Below are positions 54,406 to 61,961 of a stretch of DNA of 64,000 nucleotides, in pieces. Source of the stretch: an uncultured Bacteroidales bacterium (GTDB lineage Bacteria > Bacteroidota > Bacteroidia > Bacteroidales > UBA932); assembly GCA_900318445.1 (NCBI GenBank), contig ONKO01000001.1, positions 124,001 through 188,000 of the forward strand. Direction: 5' to 3'. A program made the position numbers and the translations under genes. The first letter of the stretch is position 1, and the number at the start of each line of letters is the position of its first letter. Below the pieces are notes generated by a model. The model did not search any database. It was not told the DNA's origin and saw only the letters and a program-made list of their open reading frames with translations.

Positions 54406-54651
54406 GCGGGCTTGGGTTCAAATTCAGATACAAATATAGTTTTTATTTTTTAGAAACTGATGATTTTTATATACTTGTTAAAAAGTTGAAAACTTAAATA
54501 AGTATCTAAGAATCAAAATTTTATAAAATTAAATAAGTGTTGAAAACCTTTTGATTCCGTGTGAACGGAGTGTTCATAGGCAGGGCACCGGAGAGGGGGA
54601 ATGGTTATCCACAGGGTTATAAACAGGTTTTCAACAGATAAAAAGAGGGAA
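54406..54651. other. oriC: Candidate chromosomal replication origin (oriC)
   Basis: AT-rich region between divergent ruvB and mfd. The right part carries clustered DnaA-box-like 9-mers in the same orientation: TTATCCACA (54605-54613, perfect consensus), TTATAAACA (54617-54625), TTTTCAACA (54628-54636). Inverted TGTTGAAAA (54538-54546) and AGTTGAAAA (54484-54492) lie further left. Between and left of them is an A/T-only-like stretch (54500-54535) that could be the unwinding element. Genes read away from it on both sides for many kilobases, and parS sites lie 14 kb away. No dnaA gene is in the window. Confidence 0.5.
54431..54438 (-). promoter_or_regulatory. Bacteroidota -7 box for ruvB
   Basis: TATATTTG on the minus strand fits TAnnTTTG; leader about 20 nt to the ruvB ATG at 54405. 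Confidence 0.55.
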
Positions 54652-57600
54652 ATGTTAATAAGTGAAAATTCCTCAGCGCTCCTGCAAAAAAAGCTTCAAA
54701 ATGGGAATGAAGTATTTTGCAGCGGGCTTTTTTTGTCTGCCCGCTGGGCGGTTCTTTCCCAGGTTGCGAAGACGGGAACCCATCTTGTGATTCTTCCTAC
54801 CCGCGAGTCGGCCGAGTACTGCAGCGCAGACCTTTACAATATGGTGGAAGGGGACTGTGTGTTTTTTCTTCCCGAGTCCGGAAAGAGCATAGAGCGCAGC
54901 AACTACAAATCCTCCCTCGGCGTGCAGCGTACGGCGGCGGTTGGAAAACTCCTCGGCAGCGACGGCTCCCTCCTTTATATAGTAACTTATCCGGAGGCCC
55001 TGGAAGAGAAACTTCCATCGGCCCAAAAACTCACCGGCGCCCTCCTGACGCTCAAGGTGGGAGATGAGATTTCCCACGACGCCCTTCGCACCCGGCTCAT
55101 CGAGGAAGGGTTTGAAAAGGTGGATTTTGTGAGCGCCCCCGGGCAGTTTGCCATGCGCGGGGCCGTCATAGACATCTTCTCCTATTCGCTGGAAAAGCCT
55201 TACCGCATCAATTTCTTCGGAAACGAGATAGACAAGATCAATACCTTCGACTGCAACACGCAGCTTTCGGTGGAGCAGGTCCCGTCGGCCGATATCTATC
55301 CGGACATTGCGGCACGGGAGGCCGATGGTGATGATGAGGAAGGAGAGAACCTCATCGGCCTTCTTCCTTCCGATACCACCGTCTGGCTGGATTCGTCGGA
55401 TATGTACAAGGACAGGGAGTTCTTTCCGTCGGCCCTCTCCTTCAGGCATGTTTTCCTCGATATACCTCTTCAGAAGCAGGACGTTCCTTCCGTCAAGTTC
55501 AACATTTCCCCGCAGCCGGTTTTCAACAAAAGTTTCGAACTGCTGCTGTCGGATATACGTACCAAGGTGGAAAACAGCTTCAAGGTATATATCTTCGGGG
55601 AAAAGGAAAGTCAGCTGGAGCGGCTTCGTTCCATCATGCTGCAGGAAGAAAATGCCGTCCTTCCCGAGTTTGTGAAGGGAAAAAACATCCATGCCGGTTT
55701 TGTCGATAACGAGGACAAGGTTTGCTGGTACACAGACCACGAGATATTTGACCGTTTTCACCGCGTGCGCATGCGGCGGACGGTGGAAAAGAGCGAGCAA
55801 CTTACCATTAACGACCTAAGCGCTTTCAACCTGGGAGATTTTGTGGTGCATATAGACCATGGCGTGGGCATATTCGGCGGCCTTGTGAAGATGAAAGACG
55901 ACTTTGGCCGGGTGCACGAGGTGGTAAAACTGATGTATTATGGGGGAGATGTGGTATTTGTTTCCGTCCACTCCCTGCATAAGATTTCCCGGTTCCGTTC
56001 CAAGGAAGGGGAGGCGCCCCGCATCAACAAGCTGGGTTCCAAAACCTGGAGCAACCTTAAGTCGGCCGCCAAATCCCGCGTAAAGGATATAGCCAAGGAA
56101 CTCATCCAGCTGTATGCGAAAAGAAGGTCGGCGCCGGGTTTTGCCTATTCGCCCGACACGTATCTGCAGGAAGAGCTGGAATCTTCGTTCATGTATGAGG
56201 ATACGCCGGATCAGGAGAGAGCGACGAAGGCCGTGAAGGAGGATATGGAGGATAACTGCCCCATGGACCGCCTCGTCTGCGGAGATGTAGGCTTTGGCAA
56301 GACGGAAATAGCCATCCGCGCGGCCTTCAAGGCGGCCTGCGATTCCAAGCAGGTGGCGGTGCTGGTTCCCACCACCATCCTTTCCCTGCAGCACTATGAG
56401 ACCTTCAAGGCCCGCCTTCAGAATCTCCCCTGCAATGTGGAATATGTAAGCCGGCTTCGCAGCGCCAAACAGATTGCCGATATCAAAAAGCGCCTGAAGG
56501 AAGGGTCTATCGACATTCTCATCGGCACGCATAAAATTCTGGGAAGCGGATTTGAGTTCAAGGACCTGGGACTCCTTATCATAGACGAGGAGCAGAAGTT
56601 CGGGGTGGCCGCAAAGGAAAAGCTGCGCCAGCTCAAGCACTCGGTCGATACCCTGACCCTTACGGCAACCCCCATTCCCCGTACCCTGCAGTTCTCGCTG
56701 CTCGGTGCAAGGGACCTTTCCATTATCCAGACTCCTCCGCCCAACCGTATTCCCATCCAGACGGAAATAATCCTTTTCAATGAGGAGGAAATCAAGAGCA
56801 TCATCAACTATGAGCTCAATCGCGGCGGACAGCTCTTTTTCATGCACAACAAAGTGGAAGAGCTGCCGGCTATCGCGGATATCCTGCACAGGCTGGTTCC
56901 GGACATGAAAATCTGTGTAGCCCATGGCCAGATGGAATCGGGGGAGCTGGAAGACCGTATGCTCTCCTTCATGCGGGGAGACTACGACATGCTGCTTTGT
57001 ACCACCATCATCGAGAACGGCCTGGATATTCCCAATGCCAACACCATCATCGTGAACCAGGCGCAGAATATCGGCCTCAGCGATCTGCACCAGCTGCGCG
57101 GACGGGTGGGCCGAAGCAACAGAAAGGCTTTCTGCTACCTTATCGTTCCTCCGCTCATTTCCCTGTCCGACGATGCCAGAAGGCGTCTGAAGGCCATTGA
57201 GGAATTCAGTGACCTGGGCAGCGGCTTCAACATTGCCATGCAGGATCTGGATATTCGCGGTGCAGGTAATCTCCTGGGTGCCGAACAAAGCGGTTTCATC
57301 TCCGACATGGGATATGAGACATACCAGAAAATCCTTTCGGAGGCCATGGAGGAACTGGGCATGGAAACAGGAATCCAACTGCGTCCGGGCACGGAAAAGT
57401 TTGTGGACGACTGCACCATCGAAACCGACAGGGCGGCCCATATTCCCGACGATTACATTGACATAACGGCGGAGAAAATCCGCATTTACAAGATGCTGGA
57501 TGCCCAGACCGACGACAAGGAGATTGACCGGATTGGTGCGCAGGTGCAGGACCGGTTCGGCCCGCTTCCGGATGAGGTGAAGAATCTTCTCACGGTGGTG

Positions 57601-57852
57601 AAAATCAGGAACCTGGGAACGCTTCTCGGATTTGAGAAGATTATTGTAAAGAACGGGATGCAGATTATGTTCTTCGTGAACAATCCGCTTTCGCCTTACT
57701 ACAAGTCCAAAGTATTTGAAAAGGTGCTTTCGAAGGTCAATGAAAACCCTTCGCTTTTCAAGTTCAATCAGGACGGAGGGCGCCTCAGAACCGTTTCCAG
57801 GGGAGTGAATTCACTGGACAAGGCCCTTTCAATTTTGAAAAGACTGCAATAA
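54652..57852 (+). CDS. mfd: Transcription-repair coupling factor Mfd
   Basis: 1066 aa. UvrB-like N-terminal modules (GAVIDIFSYSLEKPYRINFF), RNA-polymerase-interacting CarD-like domain (GDFVVHIDHGVGIFGGL near residue 400), then a RecG-like translocase. The motor has Walker A GDVGFGKTEIA, DEEQKFGV, TATPIPRTLQ and LRGRVGRSNRKAFCYL, and a C-terminal TRCF domain follows. It removes stalled RNA polymerase and recruits UvrA. The frame is open from 54601, but that stretch is the DnaA-box cluster; ATG 54652 has a purine-rich AGAGGGA just upstream and gives a normal length. Confidence 0.96.
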   Translation: MLISENSSALLQKKLQNGNEVFCSGLFLSARWAVLSQVAKTGTHLVILPTRESAEYCSADLYNMVEGDCVFFLPESGKSIERSNYKSSLGVQRTAAVGKLLGSDGSLLYIVTYPEALEEKLPSAQKLTGALLTLKVGDEISHDALRTRLIEEGFEKVDFVSAPGQFAMRGAVIDIFSYSLEKPYRINFFGNEIDKINTFDCNTQLSVEQVPSADIYPDIAAREADGDDEEGENLIGLLPSDTTVWLDSSDMYKDREFFPSALSFRHVFLDIPLQKQDVPSVKFNISPQPVFNKSFELLLSDIRTKVENSFKVYIFGEKESQLERLRSIMLQEENAVLPEFVKGKNIHAGFVDNEDKVCWYTDHEIFDRFHRVRMRRTVEKSEQLTINDLSAFNLGDFVVHIDHGVGIFGGLVKMKDDFGRVHEVVKLMYYGGDVVFVSVHSLHKISRFRSKEGEAPRINKLGSKTWSNLKSAAKSRVKDIAKELIQLYAKRRSAPGFAYSPDTYLQEELESSFMYEDTPDQERATKAVKEDMEDNCPMDRLVCGDVGFGKTEIAIRAAFKAACDSKQVAVLVPTTILSLQHYETFKARLQNLPCNVEYVSRLRSAKQIADIKKRLKEGSIDILIGTHKILGSGFEFKDLGLLIIDEEQKFGVAAKEKLRQLKHSVDTLTLTATPIPRTLQFSLLGARDLSIIQTPPPNRIPIQTEIILFNEEEIKSIINYELNRGGQLFFMHNKVEELPAIADILHRLVPDMKICVAHGQMESGELEDRMLSFMRGDYDMLLCTTIIENGLDIPNANTIIVNQAQNIGLSDLHQLRGRVGRSNRKAFCYLIVPPLISLSDDARRRLKAIEEFSDLGSGFNIAMQDLDIRGAGNLLGAEQSGFISDMGYETYQKILSEAMEELGMETGIQLRPGTEKFVDDCTIETDRAAHIPDDYIDITAEKIRIYKMLDAQTDDKEIDRIGAQVQDRFGPLPDEVKNLLTVVKIRNLGTLLGFEKIIVKNGMQIMFFVNNPLSPYYKSKVFEKVLSKVNENPSLFKFNQDGGRLRTVSRGVNSLDKALSILKRLQ

Positions 57853-57856
57853 TTGT

Positions 57857-57864
57857 TATTTTTG
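57857..57864 (+). promoter_or_regulatory. Bacteroidota -7 box for coaX
   Basis: TATTTTTG fits TAnnTTTG and ends 6 nt before the coaX ATG; near-leaderless. Confidence 0.55.
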
Positions 57865-57870
57865 TGGGCT

Positions 57871-58599
57871 ATGTCCAACTTGCTGGTAGAAATAGGAAAC
57901 ACCGCTCTCAAGGCTGCCTGGTCAGAGAAAATGACGCTGGGCAAAACCTTTCGCTATCAGGGGGAGAAGGTAATTGAATTCATTCTTTCCCTTACGCACC
58001 GGGAAAAACCGGAAGTGATGGTAGTTTCCTCGGTATCTCCTCTCTCCGCCCAGGATACAGAGGCGCTGGAGAAGGAGTGCACCCATCTTCTGGTGCTGGA
58101 CAGCGCTCACCGGGAGCCGCTTATCGGCCACGGGCTTCCCGCCTACCTTTCCTATGACAGGGCGGCGGCCATCCTGGCTGCCAGGTACCTCTTCCGCGGC
58201 CGGGGCTGCACTATTGTAGACTTCGGTACAACCCTTTCCGTGGATTTCACGGATAAGGAAGGCTTGTACATGGGTGGGAACGTTACGCTTGGTTTCCGTA
58301 CCCGTTTCAAGGCGCTCAGCCGTTATTCCCGCTCCCTGCCCCTCGTGGAAATTCCGGAAAATCCGGCTTCCCTGGGCCTTTCGGAGGTAAGTTCCATCGA
58401 GAGCGGAGTGGTTTCAGGCATTATATTTGAAATGGAGGGCTACCTGAATCTTTACCCGGAGAATATTGTTGTATTCACGGGCGGGGATGCAAATTATTTT
58501 GCAAAACGGATGAAAAGTTCCATCTTTGCAATTTGCAATTTAGTATTGATGGGTTTGGCTTTAATGGCTGACGAATATGTTCGGAAGAAAGAAAATTAG
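57871..58599 (+). CDS. coaX: Type III pantothenate kinase
   Basis: 242 aa ASKHA-fold kinase for coenzyme A synthesis. N-terminal LLVEIGNTALKAAW (phosphate 1 loop), YDRAAAILAAR, IVDFGTTLSVDF (phosphate 2 region) and GGNVTLGFRTRFKALSRYS. ATG 57871 gives the family N-terminus; an upstream TTG in frame lies before the -7 box. The 3' end overlaps the next gene by 23 bp. Confidence 0.94.
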   Translation: MSNLLVEIGNTALKAAWSEKMTLGKTFRYQGEKVIEFILSLTHREKPEVMVVSSVSPLSAQDTEALEKECTHLLVLDSAHREPLIGHGLPAYLSYDRAAAILAARYLFRGRGCTIVDFGTTLSVDFTDKEGLYMGGNVTLGFRTRFKALSRYSRSLPLVEIPENPASLGLSEVSSIESGVVSGIIFEMEGYLNLYPENIVVFTGGDANYFAKRMKSSIFAICNLVLMGLALMADEYVRKKEN

Positions 58600-59869
58600 T
58601 TGGATGGCTGCACTGCTGCTGTTTGCTGCCGTGGGAAGTGCGTCTGCACAGACCGACGGTACTTACGGCGGATTCTCTCCCTACTCCGTCTTTGGCGTGG
58701 GGCAGCTGCACCAGAGCGGAACGGCATGGAACCGGGGCATGGGTGGCGTAGGCATAGCCGCCCGCAACAACCGGTTCGTGAATATCATGAATCCGGCATC
58801 TGTCACTGCGAGAGACTCCCTTTCTTTCATGTCGGATCTGGGCCTGAACGGCCGCATTTCCGTTTTTCAGGAAGGCAGCAAGCGGGCCGCCAACACCATT
58901 TTCAATATCGATGATTTCGTCATTTCCTTCCCCATGTGGCAAAATACGGCTTTCATGACCGGTATTCGTCCCATGAGTGATGTAGGATACCGGATTTCCG
59001 CTTCGGAGGTTAACGTGGACACGGGTACCCAGACCTTCGTATCGGCCGGCAACGGCGGTATTTACGAATTCTTCGCCGCAGCGGGCATCACCCTGTGGGA
59101 CCGTCTGTCCCTGGGCGCCCAGTTCAACTACCATTTCGGCAATGTGAACAAGAAGGCGGCCCTTACCTATTCCGACGCATCGTACCGCTCCGCCAATTCG
59201 GGAGACTCGCTGCAAGTGAGAAGTTTCACTGCCAAGCTGGGTCTGCAGTATGTACAGCCGCTTTCAAAGTCCGCTTCCCTTACCTTTGGTGCAACCTATC
59301 AGTTCTCTTCTCCCATGAAGGGATACAGCATCCATTATCGGGAACTGGGGAGCTATGACCGCACCCGCTCATCGGCCACCCTGGACGAAAATGGTCTCCG
59401 CATGGGAGATGAGCTGGGCCTGGGCATTGCCTATAAGTTCGGTGACAAGTTCATGGCAGAAATCGACTACACCCGCGAGGGATGGGCCAATACCCGTCTG
59501 GACCAGGTGTCCGGCTTCTCAAACCAGGGAGACGTAACTTTCGCTCCCGGTGTGGGCCAGAGCTTCCGTCTGGGTATGGAATATACCCCCAACCGTTCGG
59601 ATATCCGCTATTATTTTCGCCGATGCACCTACCGGGCCGGCGCCTACTTTGACCAGTCGTACTATCTGGTGGACGGCGTCCACGTCAATTCCGTGGGCGT
59701 TACCCTGGGCATGACGCTTCCCGTCTTCCGCTGGTACAACGGACTCAGCCTGGGCGTAGACTTCGGACGCAGGGGCCTTGCAACGTCCCAGGTAAAGGAA
59801 AATTACTTTGGATTCAGCGTGGGCTTCAACGTGTTTGACATCTGGTTCCAGAAGCGCCCGTACGAGTAG
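58577..59869 (+). CDS. Outer-membrane beta-barrel protein (FadL/porin-like)
   Basis: 430 aa. The signal peptide (MAALLLFAAVGSASAQ) is followed by GFSPYSVFGVGQLHQSGTAWNRGMGG, read here in parts, and NRFVNIMNPASV, a start typical of Bacteroidota outer-membrane transport-type barrels. Alternating hydrophobic strands run to the end (YFGFSVGFNVFDIWF). Substrate unknown. It starts within the coaX end, and the same order (coaX, barrel, TPR, lptC, PpiD) suggests an envelope biogenesis cluster. Confidence 0.8.
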   Translation: MFGRKKISWMAALLLFAAVGSASAQTDGTYGGFSPYSVFGVGQLHQSGTAWNRGMGGVGIAARNNRFVNIMNPASVTARDSLSFMSDLGLNGRISVFQEGSKRAANTIFNIDDFVISFPMWQNTAFMTGIRPMSDVGYRISASEVNVDTGTQTFVSAGNGGIYEFFAAAGITLWDRLSLGAQFNYHFGNVNKKAALTYSDASYRSANSGDSLQVRSFTAKLGLQYVQPLSKSASLTFGATYQFSSPMKGYSIHYRELGSYDRTRSSATLDENGLRMGDELGLGIAYKFGDKFMAEIDYTREGWANTRLDQVSGFSNQGDVTFAPGVGQSFRLGMEYTPNRSDIRYYFRRCTYRAGAYFDQSYYLVDGVHVNSVGVTLGMTLPVFRWYNGLSLGVDFGRRGLATSQVKENYFGFSVGFNVFDIWFQKRPYE

Positions 59870-59912
59870 TGGTATGGTTGTTGAGAAATAAAAAACATAA
59901 AACAATATTAAT

Positions 59913-61262
59913 ATGAAAAAGTTAAGTGTACTCTTAGTAGCCGTTGCAGCCGTCTTTGCCGGTTCCTTCCAGAAGGCTTCCGCACAGGATGGCGACTGCG
60001 GTGTGTATGCCTCCTATTATCAGGAGTACTACAAGCAGAAGAATTATCAGGCAGCCCTTCCCAACTGGAGAAAGGCCTATGCCCTGTGCGCCAAGCATTA
60101 CAAGCAGAACATCTACATTCACGGCGCAAAACTCATGAATGATGAGATAAAGAAGAATATCCAGGCCAAGAACTTCGACCTGGCCAAGGCCCAGTATGAT
60201 ACCCTCCTGACGCTTCTGGACGAACGCCTCCAGTACTATCCTACGGCCAAGAAGGGTGGCGTGATCGTTGAGAACAAGGTGGAAGTGCTCAACAACAAGG
60301 GCACCTACATCTTCAACTACATCGCCCTCAATGACAACAACCAGAAGTACCTCTACGACATGCTCATGCCCATCGTAAACGAACTGGGCCCCGAGACGTC
60401 CTCCAAGGTGCTGGTGAACGCTTTCTCCGCCGCCGTGGCCCTGTACAGGGAGAATCAGATCAGTGCCGACGAAGTCATCGCCGTGTACGAACAGATTGCC
60501 GATGACATCGAAAAGTCTGAGGCCAAGAACGCTTCCGAGGAAGAGGAAAAGGGCAGGACCAAGGCTACCGTCGAGTCCCTCTTTGCCGACAGCAAGGTGG
60601 CTTCCTGCGAAAACCTCATCGCCATCTTCGGCCCCCGCTACGAGGCTGACCCGAACGACCTCGCCGTTGTGTCCAACATCGTTCGCCTGATGAACTCGGC
60701 CGACGACTGCTCCGACAACGACCTGTATCTGAATGCCGTTACTTCCATGCATAAGCTGGATCCTTCCTTCCGCAGCGCTTATGGTCTTTACAAACTCAAC
60801 TCTTCCCGTGGCAATGTGGCCGATGCTGCCGAGTACCTGCAGCAGGCTATTGACTCCGAGGAGTCCGATGCTGCCCTGGATGCCCAGTACAACTATGAAA
60901 TGGCCGCTTTCTGCTATAAGAACGGTCTGCGCAGCAAGGCTGTCGAGGCTGCTAAGAAGGCTGTGGAACTGGATAACGGTTTTGCCGGCAAGGCGTACCT
61001 TATCATGGGTAACATCTGGGCTTCCGCTACCTGCGGTGACACCGTGGACAAGTGGGCCCGTTACTGGGTGGCTGCAGACTACTATCAGAAGGCCCGTAGT
61101 ACGGATGCATCCCTCTCCGACGAGGCTGCTTCCTCCATCTCCAGCGTAGCCCGTTATTATCCCGAGGCATCCGAGGCCTTCATGTATGACCTCACCAAGG
61201 GCCAGAGCTACACGGTTTCCTGCAGCGGCATGACCGCTACCACCACGGTTCGCGTACAGTAG
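59913..61262 (+). CDS. Exported tetratricopeptide-repeat protein
   Basis: 449 aa. The signal peptide (LLVAVAAVFAGSFQKASAQ) precedes helical TPR-like units: YYKQKNYQAALPNWRKAY near 40, NIQAKNFDLAKAQYDTLL near 85, GNVADAAEYLQQAID near 305, GLRSKAVEAAKKAVELD near 340, ARYWVAADYYQKA near 390. It is probably a periplasmic scaffold. Neighbours point to outer-membrane or LPS assembly, but no direct function can be read. Confidence 0.82.
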   Translation: MKKLSVLLVAVAAVFAGSFQKASAQDGDCGVYASYYQEYYKQKNYQAALPNWRKAYALCAKHYKQNIYIHGAKLMNDEIKKNIQAKNFDLAKAQYDTLLTLLDERLQYYPTAKKGGVIVENKVEVLNNKGTYIFNYIALNDNNQKYLYDMLMPIVNELGPETSSKVLVNAFSAAVALYRENQISADEVIAVYEQIADDIEKSEAKNASEEEEKGRTKATVESLFADSKVASCENLIAIFGPRYEADPNDLAVVSNIVRLMNSADDCSDNDLYLNAVTSMHKLDPSFRSAYGLYKLNSSRGNVADAAEYLQQAIDSEESDAALDAQYNYEMAAFCYKNGLRSKAVEAAKKAVELDNGFAGKAYLIMGNIWASATCGDTVDKWARYWVAADYYQKARSTDASLSDEAASSISSVARYYPEASEAFMYDLTKGQSYTVSCSGMTATTTVRVQ

Positions 61263-61264
61263 CA

Positions 61265-61894
61265 GTGAAGCTTTGCAAAATACTTTCGACGACGGCAAGC
61301 GCTCTGGCGCTTGCTTTCGTCGTTTATTCCTGCAAATCCAATCTGTCCGAAGCCGAGAAGCTGGATCTCGAAAAAATCCCGCTTCAGACGGTGGATGACA
61401 TGTTCTTTGTGCAGTCGGAGAACGGTCTTCTGAAAATGCGGGTAGAGTCTCCCAGGATGGAGGTTTATGAGCACGATACGCTCTCTTATGACCTCTTTCC
61501 GAACGGAATCCGTGTGTATGCCTATGCAGAGGACGGAAGCCTGGAGACAACCATCGTGGCCCGCAAAGCCCGGCACGACAAGTATCCCGGCCGTGAAGAG
61601 AACGAAAAGTGGTCGGTCTTTGGCGATGTGGTTATCCGCAACATCATCAAGCAGGAGACCATGGAAACCGATACCCTTTACTGGGACAACAAGGCCCACG
61701 AAATATGGACCGACTGCTATATCAGGCTGTCGTCTCCGTCGGGATATATGCAGGGCGTCGGCATGCGCTCCGACGAAAAGGCCCGCAATGCCATCCTGCA
61801 TCATCCCTTCGACAATGAGTTCCTGATAGATAACGATACCACCAAAGTGGTGATAGACACGGTCAATTTTATCGGCCCTCTATTAAAAAAATAG
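61265..61894 (+). CDS. lptC: LPS export ABC transporter periplasmic protein LptC-like
   Basis: 209 aa starting with GTG 2 bp after the TPR stop. The N-terminus has a hydrophobic stretch ending VVYSCKSN, so a lipoprotein anchor may replace the usual membrane helix. The body is the LptC/OstA-like beta-jellyroll pattern (NGLLKMRVESPRMEVYEHD, GDVVIRNIIKQETMETDTLYWDN, WTDCYIRLSSPSGYMQGVGM). It should bridge LptB2FG and LptA in LPS transport. Confidence 0.88.
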   Translation: MKLCKILSTTASALALAFVVYSCKSNLSEAEKLDLEKIPLQTVDDMFFVQSENGLLKMRVESPRMEVYEHDTLSYDLFPNGIRVYAYAEDGSLETTIVARKARHDKYPGREENEKWSVFGDVVIRNIIKQETMETDTLYWDNKAHEIWTDCYIRLSSPSGYMQGVGMRSDEKARNAILHHPFDNEFLIDNDTTKVVIDTVNFIGPLLKK

Positions 61895-61916
61895 TGATTG
61901 TTTGGAAGAAAATTCG

Positions 61917-61924
61917 TATTTTTG
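61917..61924 (+). promoter_or_regulatory. Bacteroidota -7 box for the PpiD-like gene
   Basis: TATTTTTG fits TAnnTTTG; leader about 33 nt to the ATG at 61962. Confidence 0.55.
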
Positions 61925-61961
61925 CATCCCTTAAGCGAAAATTATAAAAAACAATAATAAA

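Noticed and set aside
54601-54651. Earlier start for mfd
   Set aside because: The added codons are exactly the DnaA-box-like cluster; ATG 54652 has a better upstream purine stretch and gives a usual Mfd length.
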